Assembly: GCA_023014485.1 (NCBI GenBank) | Contig: JAJOZX010001079.1 | Location: 740,001-804,000 of the forward strand | Direction of reading: 5' to 3' | DNA length: 64,000 nucleotides | Origin: Bathynomus jamesi | Taxonomy: Eukaryota > Arthropoda > Malacostraca > Isopoda > Cirolanidae | In this document: piece by piece, positions 39,059 through 42,620 of the stretch | Numbering within the stretch: the stretch's first letter is position 1 | How the letters are laid out: each line of letters begins with the position of its first letter | Translations under genes and position numbers: made by a program | The notes under the pieces: model-generated | The model's input: the letters and a program-made list of their open reading frames with translations, nothing else | Told to the model about the DNA's origin: nothing | Databases searched by the model: none

Positions 39059-42000
39059 AAAGTAAGTCATTCATTTACAAGTTACAACTCATCACTCTCT
39101 ATGCTTTCAAATCCACTAAAGTCATTTTTCTTTTGAGAAAAGTATTGCTTCAGCAGTGCTAGGTGAAATTCTATTTCTTAATTTTCCTATAATTAATCCC
39201 ATTTTTGAAAAAGCACGCTCTGCTGAAGTTGATGTTGCTGGAACGCATAAATATTACTGAGCTAATTTAGCCAAATTTGGAAATTTTTCAGCATTTAATT
39301 TCCACCAAGCAATAGGATTAATATCTTCAGCCTCCGGAATTAATTTTTCATATTGTTCAAATTCACTATAACTGGCGTTGTCAGCATCTTTAACATCAAT
39401 TAAATACGACAAAACACTGACTTCACGTTTTTTTTATGGCTGTTCAACTGCATCCTCATTTAAAGAAAGTCAACGTTTAAGTTCATCGAAAACGCACATT
39501 TTTTGATATGTTAAGAAAGGCAAGGTTTTGAAGCGAGAATCTAATGCACTAGCTAACAATGGAAGTGAAGTGACTATATCAACTGGTATTAGTTCTAAAC
39601 CTTCCTACGAGTTCGTTACATATTACTACTAACATTTTTAACGATAGCATGAATTCGATGACAACTTCAAGCATTCATAAACTCATACGAATTCCATAAA
39701 TGCTCACGCTTCAACTCGATTTCATGGTTTCATATTGAATTACCAACGAAAAGGTTGCATGTGTATTATCAGCTTTACATATACTTCGCGAGCAATTATC
39801 AGGTCATCCCATAAGTAATGTTTTTTACGATAGATTAAATTTAAACTAGTCCTACTCAGTTTAAGCATAAATTTTCCGAAGGTTATATCTAAGAGGAGAG
39901 CTATCGTGTTTCGCTACATACTTTACAGACCTTGACCAGTGAAGACGTGTTTTTTGCTTTATGTGAACCCCCTCATAAACATGACGGTATCAGAAGAGCA
40001 TATCAGGCATATAATGCTTTACGAGTTCAAAAAAGGGAATAGTGCTGCTGAAGCAACGCGAAACATTCAGGAAGTTTATGGCAACGATATTCTGCATGAG
40101 AGATGTCAAAGATGGTTTCAAAAATTTAGGAATGGTGACTGCTGTTTGACAGATGCAGCACGCTCTGGACGCCCTGCTGAGTTTGATGATGACTTGCTGT
40201 TAGCCGCACTTGAAGACTGTTCAACAACTGTCGAAGAATTGGCCCAGAAACTCAATTCATCCCCGTCCACCATCCATCGACATTTGCAACTCGGGGAAAG
40301 TGCCTACTGCCTAAGTTAGGAAAATGGGTGCCACACGAATTGTCGGTCGACAATCTGAGGGTGCGGGTAAACATTAGCACAGCTCTTCATTCCCGTGAAC
40401 TCCAAGATCCGTTTTTGCTCCGTTTAGTGACTGGTGATGAAAAGTGGATACTGTACCAGAATGTTAAGCGCCGTCGACAGTGGGTTTGTGCCGGAGAACC
40501 AGCGACACCACAGCCAAAACCAAATCTTCACCCTCGGAAAGTGTTGCTTAGTGTTTGGTGGGATAAAGGTGGTGTAATACACTTTGAAACCTTACCACAC
40601 AACCAAACAATCACCGCTCAAGTCTACTGTCAACAACTGGATCGATTGAACACTGCACTAAAAGAAGAGACCACCTTTGGTTAATCGGAAAGGAATCGTG
40701 TTCCACCACGACAACGCACGTCCTCATACTGCTTGGATCACTTCTGCAAAAATTGAGGAGCTTGGGTGAGAAAAACTTCCACATCCTTCAGACCTTGCGC
40801 CTTCAGATTATCATCTCTTCAGGAGTCTGCAAAACTATCTTGACGAGAAACAGTATACTTCTTTAGATGAGCTGCACACCAGTCTTTGTACGTTTTTTGC
40901 CTCAAAACCGCCTGAATTTTATAAACATGGCATTGAAAAGCTTGTAGGACGTTGGCAGAGTGTCATTGATTCCGATGGAAAATATATACGATTCCAACCA
41001 AATTGAAAAGGAAAGCGGCTGAAATAAAAAATTTTACTCGATTTTAGTGTCTAAATATATGAAAAACCTACCACTACCACTTTAAATTTATTTCATCATC
41101 TAGATACATTACCTTGATGATTGGTCCGGATCCACAATTCCCCTAACGACTATGTGGGCAGGTACCCAACTGAAATCCCTATTTTAAACATTGGGCAAGT
41201 GCGACTTCATTTGAGAGGGTTCAAAAATATTTTTATGAAAGGATGTTGTGGCTACGTCGTGGCTAATGTTATAATACTGCTACCCGTCGATCAGCAAAGT
41301 TAAGCGACATTGAGTCTAGGTAGTAGTTGGATGGGAGGCCGTCCTTTGCTTCCAGATTATGGAGAGACCGGTGGTTCGGATCCGACGTAAAGCTCTAGAA
41401 CCCCTTCGTCATATAACATTACACGTTGCGGAGGTGGTTAAACAATCTCATTATTACATATTGCAAGAGCAGTATTCCCATTTTTTATTGTTTGTATTTG
41501 TTTTGTAGCAATTATATATACTAGCAAAAGTGGGTCCTACGTGCCCATTTGGCTAGACATGCGGTGCTGCGGCCTTGTACGGATGTGAAGCTTAAGATTT
41601 TCATTGACCGAATAATTGAACCCTCACTAATTGTCGTTTAATTATCCGGTCAATAAAACTATAGAAAAGAAAGCAGCAATGAAAATCTTAAGCTTCTCAC
41701 CTGAACCCATTGCATTAAGCAATGAAAATCTTAACTTGCTAGAGTAAAGTGTTGAAACAAATCAAAGCGAATTTATTTCTATGTTCAGAATCGCTTTATA
41801 GTAAATACATGGTGTCTACAGAGGCACGGACAGGACTGCCTTTTTATAGTATACAGTAGATAACGACTTTGTCAGGTTCAGTAAAAATTTATTAGTTTAC
41901 ATCCACTTATACATATGCTCTAATTTCCCGTTCGTTTCATTTACCAGGTCTAAATTATGATGGGTAGTAGTAAGTATAATATAGTATCTATATATTGTAG

Positions 42001-42596
42001 TCAATAAAAAAAAAATTTGTTGCAAATATGTTGATTTGAATTCTTCAGCAAATACAGTATATGATCAGGAGTAAAAGGCATAAAATCATAATTGTACTAG
42101 CTTAATTATTGCCTATTTGTCACTATTATTATTTTTTTTAATTCTCTTTCCTGCAGTTCAAGTGAGTTTGTTACGAATAAAAGAAATCATTATTTATAGT
42201 AATTATTTTTAGGATCAGACTGCATTACGAGTTTAATTTTGATGCTGTGATTGTAATGTGTATTCGTTTGGTGAAACCGTTCTAACGACCTACTTTTATA
42301 TTACATTACAAGTATATTGGATTATACAAATTCTTAATATATATGAAATGGAGATGCAGTATTATGAACGAGCCCAATTAAGTCCATTATTTAAAGGCAA
42401 AAAGTTCCTACAAAATGTAAGTCCCCCCCCTAAGTTTACAAAACGTCTGAGGGATGCCTTCTTTTCCAGGTATGAAGAGGTGGTGAGAGAAATGAAGACT
42501 TATCTAAGGAACTGGAAAGAAAATGTGCCTTATCCACCTTCTCAATTCGACTCAAAACTGTATACTATGTTGTCCCTATGGCTCCAGCCTTTTTAA
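581..42596 (+). CDS. Membrane-type arylsulfatase (STS/ARSD/ARSL/ARSF/ARSH group), 3' eight exons
   Basis: Sulfatases of this group hydrolyse sulfate esters (steryl or aryl sulfates) in the ER/Golgi lumen and are held in the membrane by a helical hairpin. Eight exons join with matching phases into 450 residues plus a TAA stop: 581-744, 1487-1651, 1866-2098, 2773-2951, 3284-3462, 4807-4924, 8689-8878 and 42470-42596. Visible motifs in order: GKWHLG (Lys and His of the active site), HGFDYFYG, the hydrophobic hairpin, [46 protein letters not shown]. These match the positions of human STS K134, H136, H290, D342 and K368. The exons with the metal-binding Asp pair and the formylglycine Cys should lie upstream of the window. 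SDHGGHLEA and GGKGMG look closer to the ARSD/ARSL subgroup than to STS. Oddities: GAPEGA where the family usually has GGWEGG, and a 33.6-kb last intron. No stop or frameshift interrupts the exons, so I read it as a functional gene. Confidence 0.9.
1487..1651 (+). CDS. Arylsulfatase exon b: transmembrane hairpin
   Basis: Acceptor TTTCAG at 1481-1486, donor GTATGG from 1652; phase 0 at both ends, 55 codons. The peptide is strongly hydrophobic in two blocks ([16 protein letters not shown] and [20 protein letters not shown]) and ends [13 protein letters not shown]. This is where the STS group has its two-helix membrane hairpin. A second open frame across the same bases is ruled out because it breaks phase with both flanking exons. 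Confidence 0.8.
1866..2098 (+). CDS. Arylsulfatase exon c: HVHT active-site region
   Basis: Acceptor AAATAG ending at 1865, donor GTATGA from 2099; starts in phase 0 and ends AG| (phase 2). The encoded [16 protein letters not shown] corresponds to the sulfatase strand carrying the active-site His (H290 of human STS), followed by GRSAHGR, which joins to YGDDVEEMD in the next exon. Confidence 0.9.
2261..2455 (-). pseudogene. IS630/Tc1-type transposase N-terminal fragment
   Basis: The minus strand encodes a continuous stretch beginning [18 protein letters not shown] and including [18 protein letters not shown] and [13 protein letters not shown]. The helix-turn-helix followed by L.PYHIQ.VQ.L is the same arrangement as in the intact transposase at 14663-15748 ([19 protein letters not shown]). 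Only about 65 codons remain, in the intron between sulfatase exons c and d; no terminal repeats were recognised. Confidence 0.65.
2773..2951 (+). CDS. Arylsulfatase exon d: YGDDVEEMD and SDHGGH metal site
   Basis: Acceptor AAAAG ending at 2772, donor GTTATC from 2952. It begins with the base that completes Arg and ends in phase 1. The encoded YGDDVEEMD, a 15-residue helix and [13 protein letters not shown] contain the conserved metal-ligand Asp (D342 in STS). The following residue is His, where STS has Gln. The end, GGHNGMFK plus the first base of Gly, joins to GKGMG in exon e and supplies the conserved active-site Lys. Confidence 0.92.
3284..3462 (+). CDS. Arylsulfatase exon e: RVPGIFRW region
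   Basis: Acceptor TTACAG ending at 3283; most likely donor GTTAAT from 3463 (CAAG|GTTAAT). This gives phase 0, as required by the next exon. Encodes [20 protein letters not shown], then [20 protein letters not shown], a strongly conserved sulfatase segment. The last dozen residues (LQTLFNKTK) replace the more usual P.DR.IDG, so the exact 3' boundary is less sure than the others. Confidence 0.85.
3640..3776 (-). repeat. tRNA-derived SINE fragment
   Basis: On the minus strand, 3775 downwards begins CAATGGCTTGGTTGGTTGG and reaches the B-box-like GGGTTCGACTC about 45 bases later. This is the spacing of a tRNA-type internal Pol III promoter. It lies in the sulfatase intron between exons e and f. 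Confidence 0.45.
4807..4924 (+). CDS. Arylsulfatase exon f
   Basis: Acceptor TTTCGTAG ending at 4806, donor GTACTC from 4925; phase 0 in, phase 1 out. Encodes [18 protein letters not shown] and [19 protein letters not shown]. This matches the family segment DG.dL.PLL....H.FL.HYC...L.AVR in order and spacing. Confidence 0.85.
5229..5458. mobile_element. Tc1/mariner-type MITE with about 48-bp TIRs
   Basis: Left end CAGGGTGTGTATAAAGTAAC and right end, read inverted, CTGTGGGTGTGTATAAAATA match with few changes for roughly 48 bases, through an inner ATTTGAA. The element is about 230 bp, non-coding and flanked by TA on both sides, as expected for the IS630/Tc1/mariner superfamily. Confidence 0.7.
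5605..5775 (+). repeat. 5S rRNA-derived SINE copy 1
   Basis: GGATCAGCGAGGGTAATAGA, then TAGTTGGATAGGTGATCGTC follow the order of the 5S rRNA internal promoter (GATC..GAAGTTAAGC...TTAGTACTTGGATGGGTGACCG). A tail with GGATACCACGTAAAGCTGTA comes next. The same tail motif follows the better preserved 5S-like head at 41278 and the tRNA-headed SINE at 49322. Confidence 0.55.
5813..5858. repeat. (CA)n microsatellite
   Basis: About 23 CA units, at or just beyond the 3' end of the minus-strand LINE that starts near 7536. Confidence 0.9.
5860..7536 (-). pseudogene. CR1/jockey-like LINE, reverse transcriptase and 3' end
   Basis: Non-LTR retrotransposon read right to left. From 7530 it encodes the start of the RT domain ([30 protein letters not shown]), then [14 protein letters not shown], the truncated catalytic block [12 protein letters not shown] (FADD box), [12 protein letters not shown] and [14 protein letters not shown]. 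The distal region carries [17 protein letters not shown] and [15 protein letters not shown]. Frames change several times and stops intervene, so it is dead. The upstream half is missing where a TA-flanked IS630-type element begins at 7540. The same family recurs at 17352 (3' end only) and 54601-56110. Confidence 0.8.
7540..8445 (+). mobile_element. IS630/Tc1-mariner element with perfect 34-bp TIRs, internally deleted
   Basis: CAGGGCGTCCC followed by A7 and TGTATACACACTTTAA (7540-7573) is repeated exactly inverted at 8412-8445, and both ends abut TA-rich DNA. Inside, 7632-8096 encodes the DUF4817-like helix-turn-helix head ([20 protein letters not shown], then [20 protein letters not shown]) up to RVEYCEWYL. 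In another frame, 8080-8329 encodes the tail [20 protein letters not shown]. The middle of the transposase with the first two catalytic Asp residues is deleted, while the third (SPD) remains. It is therefore a non-autonomous derivative, with perfect ends implying recent mobility. Confidence 0.88.
8689..8878 (+). CDS. Arylsulfatase exon g: Cys-rich C-terminal region
   Basis: Acceptor TTTTTCAG ending at 8688, donor GTAAGT from 8879; phase 1 in, phase 2 out. Encodes [22 protein letters not shown], then [19 protein letters not shown]. This corresponds to the family's W...N...C....C.CFG, and PPLLFDLS.DP.E..PLTP. Two N-glycosylation sequons (NST, NVT) are visible. The last codon GA| is completed 33.6 kb away at 42470. 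Confidence 0.9.
8910..9143. mobile_element. piggyBac-like MITE flanked by TTAA
   Basis: The element starts CCCTTTGACGACC and ends GGTCCTCAAAGGG, imperfect inverted repeats. It is bounded by TTAA at 8906-8909 and 9144-9147. TTAA duplication with CCY.. termini is diagnostic of piggyBac-type cut-and-paste. No coding capacity. It sits just inside the giant sulfatase intron. Confidence 0.75.
9148..10464. other. AT-rich intronic DNA, nothing recognised
   Basis: No open frame with family resemblance, no terminal repeats and no RNA-like segment could be supported here. The longest open frame (minus, 88 codons at 9899-10165) has no recognisable domain and is probably chance. Confidence 0.6.
10465..11370 (+). 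mobile_element. Tc1-like element, internally deleted, copy 1
   Basis: A 30-bp perfect TIR starts AGCACACCGGACAAAAAATT at 10465 and returns inverted at 11341-11370; TA flanks both ends. Coding from 10623 gives a paired-type helix-turn-helix ([35 protein letters not shown]) and part of the catalytic core, ending in the same deletion junction as copy 2 (16170). An extra deletion near 10862 and a frameshift near 11015 distinguish this copy. Non-autonomous. Confidence 0.88.
11670..14417 (-). mobile_element. hAT-superfamily DNA transposon with 8-bp TSD
   Basis: The exact 8-bp direct repeat ATGTTTAT occurs at 11662-11669 and 14418-14425. Just inside are 12-bp inverted ends TAGGGTGTCACT and, read inverted, TAAGGTGTCACT (one mismatch). 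An 8-bp duplication with short TIRs is the hAT hallmark. The 2.75-kb element carries one transposase-like gene on the minus strand (14124-12085). Non-coding ends contain CA/TA simple repeats at 14200-14245. Confidence 0.9.
12085..14124 (-). pseudogene. hAT transposase-like protein, one in-frame stop
   Basis: A 680-codon frame is interrupted by a single UGA at 13621-13623. Residues 1-167 are an unrecognised basic head ([20 protein letters not shown]). The remaining ~504 codons start at a Met at 13599 after a Ser-rich acidic linker. The core includes [15 protein letters not shown] (likely catalytic Asp block) and [19 protein letters not shown], a C..H motif of the type found in hAT RNase-H-like domains. 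[14 protein letters not shown] and a long helical C-terminus follow. The stop lies in a low-complexity Glu/Lys-rich linker, so a recent nonsense mutation is likeliest. The hAT assignment is supported independently by the ends of the element. No BED finger was recognised. Confidence 0.72.
14469..15868 (+). mobile_element. Complete IS630/Tc1-mariner element with intact transposase
   Basis: A 1.4-kb element between TA dinucleotides. The left terminus contains GGGTGATCCAGAGAAATGGG, and the right terminus, inverted, GGGTGATCCAGATAAATGGG; about 25 bp match with one internal change. One uninterrupted transposase gene occupies 14663-15748. This is the only mobile element here that looks capable of supplying its own transposase. 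Confidence 0.88.
14663..15748 (+). CDS. IS630/Tc1-type DDD transposase, intact
   Basis: 361 residues, ATG to TAA, no frameshift. Residues ~1-60 are the DUF4817-like helix-turn-helix ([20 protein letters not shown]). Residues ~75-115 are a second HTH ([20 protein letters not shown]). The catalytic core has Asp in [13 protein letters not shown], Asp in [12 protein letters not shown] and Asp in [17 protein letters not shown]. There are 36 residues between the second and third Asp by my count. Length and order agree with complete transposases of this type. It catalyses cut-and-paste at TA sites and should bind the TIRs at 14469 and 15868. It could in principle mobilise relatives only if their ends match, which those seen here do not closely. 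Confidence 0.9.
   Translation: MTAWTVEQLRFITEQYYEHGRSVVSAQRSFKTNFQMSKSPSKKVIRRCVRNFSLTGSIGKRIPTGRVRTARIDEIINRTHEIVQDNPNISIRRASQLLGVGYGTTHRIFKQNLMLFPYKIQTVQQLNDGDFARRRQFCQWIQQKVNDTTNFLATLIMSDEAHFHLNGTVNKQNCRFWATENPLNITEVPLHSQRVTVWCGLTASQIIGPYFFEDSTGNTVTVNGDRYEKMLTDFLIPKLRDLCLENHWFQQDGATCHTTRNCMAVLRQTFPGELISRFGDVEWPARSPDFSPLDYYLWGYLKSRVYRNNPTTLQELKATITNEIQAIPPHTLAKVMQNLQARTLECLATNGAHLKGVIFKK
15869..15891. repeat. (TA)n array
   Basis: A short TA run joining the right end of the IS630-type element to the left end of a hAT-like MITE. Confidence 0.85.
15892..17335. mobile_element. Non-autonomous hAT-like element interrupted by a Tc1-like copy
   Basis: Left end TAGTGGTGGACCGGATATCC; right end inverted TAGTGGTGGACTGGATGTCA. 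Subterminal CCGCATCCGCA-type repeats occur on both sides. The flanks are ATATATAT on each side, compatible with an 8-bp duplication but uninformative because the surroundings are (AT)n. Without the nested element (16170-17133) it is about 480 bp and non-coding. Confidence 0.6.
16170..17133 (+). mobile_element. Tc1-like element, internally deleted, copy 2
   Basis: Same 30-bp TIRs and TA flanks as copy 1 at 10465. 16328-16930 encodes 200 residues: the two-part HTH, then [17 protein letters not shown] with the first catalytic Asp. At VVQAGNRK the frame runs into a deletion, and a C-terminal tail ([19 protein letters not shown]) follows in another frame to 17091. The region with the second and third acidic residues is missing. 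Copies 1 and 2 share the junction, so both derive from one deleted founder. Confidence 0.88.
17352..17985 (+). pseudogene. CR1/jockey-like LINE 3' end
   Basis: Encodes the distal ORF2 region: [20 protein letters not shown], then [20 protein letters not shown], and ending [12 protein letters not shown]. This is the same order as in the LINE copies at 5860-7536 and the family at 54601. Only the tail is present, a typical 5' truncation. It abuts the start of another LINE at about 17993. Confidence 0.75.
18428..20012 (-). mobile_element. Unclassified TIR DNA transposon (GGCCGGGTCGAAA ends)
   Basis: GGCCGGGTCGAAA at 18428 is repeated inverted at the right end (TTTTCGACCCGGCC, ending 20012), with TA on both sides. 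Minus-strand coding fragments start with a Met at 19534 ([38 protein letters not shown]). They continue through a Cys/His-rich stretch ([13 protein letters not shown] at ~19200) to [19 protein letters not shown] near 18930. Several frames and stops show decay. I do not recognise the superfamily. Confidence 0.65.
20813..21422 (+). pseudogene. LINE ORF1, zinc-finger and SGNH domain, 5' part
   Basis: Starts ATG at 20813. Residues 7-10 CARC and residues 41-44 CFSC are a likely zinc-binding pair. Residues ~62-92 form a coiled coil. [12 protein letters not shown] contains the GDS block of SGNH esterases, and VTMVGGND the G.ND block. SGNH domains occur in the ORF1 of CR1-type LINEs, where a lipid or RNP role is suspected but not settled. 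The frame runs into the hAT terminus at 21423, exactly after GGND; the rest of the domain resumes at 29190. Confidence 0.75.
21846..23390 (+). pseudogene. hAT transposase (TTF-finger/ZMYM type), N-terminal two thirds
   Basis: Met at 21846 ([20 protein letters not shown]). A frameshift near 22010 leads into a TTF-type zinc finger ([13 protein letters not shown] ... [18 protein letters not shown]). The core is intact from 22442 for 273 codons: [17 protein letters not shown] (catalytic Asp), [18 protein letters not shown] (second Asp), [14 protein letters not shown] (C..H motif), [11 protein letters not shown] stop at 23261 precedes the Gypsy insertion. At least two frameshifts and stops make it inactive. 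Confidence 0.85.
23304..23381 (+). repeat. 78-bp direct repeat of hAT coding sequence, left copy
   Basis: This segment (starting ATATCTATGAGAAGTTTGAA, ending GGTCCAATTA) is repeated at 28323-28400 with one visible indel or substitution. The Gypsy element lies between the copies. It is far longer than the 4-6 bp duplication Gypsy integrases make; see findings. Confidence 0.9.
23808..23965 (+). repeat. About 60-bp tandem repeat, three units
   Basis: The phrase CTAGGA..AGACTGTAA.GTCG.TCGTGCCC, followed by a CCCCCTTCACCCGAG-like segment, recurs three times in the untranslated leader between the left LTR and gag. Confidence 0.8.
24055..24826 (+). pseudogene. Gypsy gag, frameshifted
   Basis: Begins Met at 24055 ([20 protein letters not shown]), with capsid-like [16 protein letters not shown] and [12 protein letters not shown] frameshift near 24265 moves to the frame with [17 protein letters not shown] and [15 protein letters not shown]. 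The end is basic ([13 protein letters not shown]) and holds CFYHSKFG, a decayed version of the C..H zinc-knuckle-like motif seen in some Gypsy Gag proteins. Not functional. Confidence 0.75.
24800..27833 (+). pseudogene. Gypsy pol: protease, RT, RNase H, integrase remnants
   Basis: Domains in order, over several frames: aspartic protease ([12 protein letters not shown], ~24873); RT ([13 protein letters not shown] ~25470, [17 protein letters not shown] ~25585, [15 protein letters not shown] ~25693, catalytic [12 protein letters not shown] ~25770); RNase H ([16 protein letters not shown] ~26227, [12 protein letters not shown] ~26425); integrase zinc domain (H..H...C..C ~26800-26935) and core (VDIVGPLPV ~27008, [12 protein letters not shown] ~27177, [14 protein letters not shown] ~27260). 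At least five frameshifts disable it. Confidence 0.85.
27855..28322 (+). repeat. 3' LTR of the Gypsy element
   Basis: 468 bp, TG...CA ends. 27932-28322 matches 23381-23772 almost base for base, differing near the end (GGCCCAACG versus GGCCAACG, AAACC versus AAATC). High LTR identity suggests a fairly recent insertion despite the many pol frameshifts. Confidence 0.85.
28323..28819 (+). pseudogene. hAT transposase C-terminal third (dimerisation region)
   Basis: Starts with the second copy of the 78-bp segment and continues [20 protein letters not shown], then the hAT C-terminal motif [15 protein letters not shown] near 28775. Together with 21846-23390 it would make a typical TTF-type hAT transposase. 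Reading ends at a stop soon after the motif, and a few more hAT-like codons follow to about 28970 in other frames. Confidence 0.82.
29190..29515 (+). pseudogene. LINE ORF1 SGNH domain, 3' part
   Basis: Resumes directly after the hAT target duplication: [16 protein letters not shown], a frameshift, [16 protein letters not shown], then [16 protein letters not shown] and a [19 protein letters not shown] end. The D..H catalytic block of SGNH proteins is recognisable but broken by an extra G in a G5 run near 29425. Confidence 0.7.
29590..30310 (+). pseudogene. LINE ORF2 endonuclease remnant
   Basis: Encodes [13 protein letters not shown] (endonuclease block), a short internal deletion, [15 protein letters not shown] (the GDFN-like block), [12 protein letters not shown] and [14 protein letters not shown] (final SDH-like block). 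An [10 protein letters not shown] linker typical of CR1/jockey ORF2 follows. Stops appear from 29981 on, and everything past the linker, including RT, is absent. Confidence 0.78.
30420..31405 (+). pseudogene. Remnant ORF of an uncharacterised arthropod repeat family
   Basis: Pieces in order: [14 protein letters not shown] just left of a [16 protein letters not shown] right of it, [17 protein letters not shown] (~31100), [20 protein letters not shown] (~31217), [16 protein letters not shown] and FSCFLCKWD (~31380). From memory, similar proteins of unknown function recur in many arthropod genomes; I could not check this. Several stops show it is dead. It is not one of the standard transposase types I know. 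Confidence 0.5.
30486..31010. mobile_element. hAT-type MITE
   Basis: Ends CAGTGGTTCCCAAACT and, inverted, CACTGGTTCCCAAACT. Flanks CTCTGGAT (30478-30485) and CTCTAGAT (31011-31018) are an 8-bp duplication with one change. 525 bp, non-coding, with an internal (CA)n near 30588. It split the older ORF remnant around it. Confidence 0.82.
31406..31962. other. AT-rich intronic DNA, no gene seen
   Basis: No supported open frame or terminal repeat. GATA-like simple sequence appears at the right edge (31938-31958). Confidence 0.6.
32134..35800 (-). pseudogene. I-like LINE ORF2: endonuclease, RT, RNase H, with frameshifts
   Basis: Endonuclease: [100 protein letters not shown], catalytic [13 protein letters not shown]. 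RNase [55 protein letters not shown]. All blocks are in canonical order. Three frame breaks are visible: in a C11 run at about 35608, near 35470 and near 33560. Between breaks the frames are clean for up to 854 codons, so the copy is young. The homopolymer break could be a sequencing error. Confidence 0.85.
35831..37933 (-). CDS. I-like LINE ORF1 (gag-like), intact
   Basis: 700 codons from Met at 37933, uninterrupted. Residues 1-160 are Pro/Ser/Arg-rich and disordered. The middle has the RNA-binding-like [16 protein letters not shown] and [15 protein letters not shown]. Around residues 315-370 are three Cys/His knuckles: [27 protein letters not shown] and [15 protein letters not shown]. The C-terminal half is again Pro/Ser/Ala-rich. 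Proteins of this plan coat LINE RNA and escort it. The long plus-strand open frames over the same bases come from the GC bias and are not genes. Confidence 0.85.
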   Translation of the reverse strand: METLATLMDLVDDPACASDLPLTTSLDRGSGKGSRQPSPTPSALLADASSPSLPQARGAAARTPPVADGPAVDPPTPGSPHIPRPDRDPPAFSPSGGRPAAPVASHSGQASSPPAPSAPGGRGTRRRRPPFSSSRPLEVPVVFGQTASLGLRTMDKFLVLRPSSSKPLPTNHERLFRAIHGKTGTARFDLRPQRDGSILIRSRSSAETSSLLAIPDVLGCGITVTPHPRLNQCQGTIYAARLLPIPVEDLQIDLASQGVVRVYRFPDRSRSPTAPSPRLLLTFDSLVPPVSVFWGFGERRACEFSVRPYVPDPTRCFQCNRFGHVSSSCRQPAPLCVRCGGPPHPLPCTAPPSCTNCHGPHPASSRSCPSFLFEREVRALCSSEFLSAREARERLRGGEARRGASYAEALRSRTPSSPAVPNAPPPTVSATPSPSSAAQRTPTAAPRTTSASPRAPSANADASSATPPAPSTPSPPAPSATPIPDRDPPSPTRAARRRDRGRKRRASGDPERFDAISLASPSSPKHKRPLRPTAPVSSPSPLRNRYARSPLGSPSALVVEAEIHPSPARSMDPLEGELARLVGVGGTCTPPRLTRPISLLDLPMPLGEVLFSTPPRSPASPAPPVKGGAFWIPLASPSLHRSPPDVRETPPLEDLPASGSTSPPRRGDPRLRPRSASLTELRGFPIPSLISGRPIGPPTP
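38421..38469. repeat. (AT)n microsatellite
   Basis: Abuts the 5' end of the I-like LINE; similar arrays lie at 31963-31985 at its 3' end and at 39023-39056. Confidence 0.9.
38502..39022. mobile_element. Foldback element with about 137-bp inverted arms
   Basis: 38502-38638 and 38887-39022 are nearly exact inverted copies: left arm starts TATATGTTAAACACAGAC, right arm ends GTCTGTGTTTAACATATA. The 248-bp centre is non-coding. It sits between two (AT)n arrays. No target duplication can be read in the repeats. Confidence 0.85.
39065..39620 (-). pseudogene. hAT transposase C-terminal remnant
   Basis: Minus strand: [13 protein letters not shown] (~39550), [22 protein letters not shown], then the dimerisation motif [20 protein letters not shown] and [16 protein letters not shown], ending at a stop at about 39090. 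Frame breaks are present. This is a different hAT lineage from those at 11670 and 21423. Confidence 0.78.
39799..40987 (+). pseudogene. mariner element copy 1, 3' truncated
   Basis: Starts with the terminal sequence CAGGTCATCCCATAAGTAAT, shared with copy 2 at 58836. Coding: HTH head ([20 protein letters not shown]), [29 protein letters not shown] (first Asp), [15 protein letters not shown] (second Asp), a [22 protein letters not shown] third block. One or two frameshifts and a stop separate these. Coding stops abruptly at DGKY, where a piece of NDFIP-locus DNA (40988) takes over, and no right TIR was found. Confidence 0.85.
40988..41177 (+). other. Duplicated fragment of the NDFIP locus (exon edge plus intron)
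   Basis: 190 bases match 46305-46493 with roughly ten mismatches by eye (both start ACGATTCCAACCAAATTGAA and end ACCCAACTGAAATC). The source holds the first ~31 coding bases of NDFIP exon D, its acceptor site and ~160 bases of intron. The copy is non-functional here and is joined directly to the truncated mariner. Confidence 0.85.
41270..41440 (+). repeat. 5S rRNA-derived SINE copy 2
   Basis: TCGATCAGCAAAGTTAAGCG, then GTAGTAGTTGGATGGGAGGC, track the 5S internal promoter closely. The tail GGTTCGGATCCGACGTAAAG follows about 50 bases later, as in the copy at 5605. It is too diverged and too short to be a 5S gene. Confidence 0.72.
41441..42469. other. AT-rich end of the giant sulfatase intron
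   Basis: Apart from the hairpin at 41585-41700, nothing is recognised. A pyrimidine-rich tract precedes the acceptor CTTTTCCAG at 42461-42469. Confidence 0.6.
41585..41700. repeat. Short inverted repeat (hairpin)
   Basis: GTGAAGCTTAAGATTTTCATTG at the left is repeated inverted at the right (CAATGAAAATCTTAAGC..CAC). A second inner pair ATTGACCG..AATTG / TTAATTATCCGGTCAAT makes a nested stem. Confidence 0.7.
42470..42596 (+). CDS. Arylsulfatase last exon
   Basis: Acceptor CTTTTCCAG ends at 42469. The first base completes the GA| left by exon g to give Glu; the frame then reads [20 protein letters not shown] ... WLQPF and TAA at 42594-42596. Related sulfatases end their lumenal domain with FY..(hydrophobic helix)...W.PWLQP, so position, phase and sequence agree. 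This is what proves the 33.6-kb intron. Confidence 0.85.
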
Positions 42597-42620
42597 GTGA
42601 TGCCAATACATCTAGAAATC

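Noticed and set aside
41270..41345. Functional 5S rRNA gene
   Set aside because: Only the promoter-like core matches, with many changes and no 5S 5' or 3' ends; the attached shared tail identifies a SINE.
42258..42469. Coding sequence directly upstream of the last sulfatase exon
   Set aside because: The open frame continues upstream by chance; the acceptor CTTTTCCAG at 42461-42469 and the phase of exon g fix the exon start at 42470.
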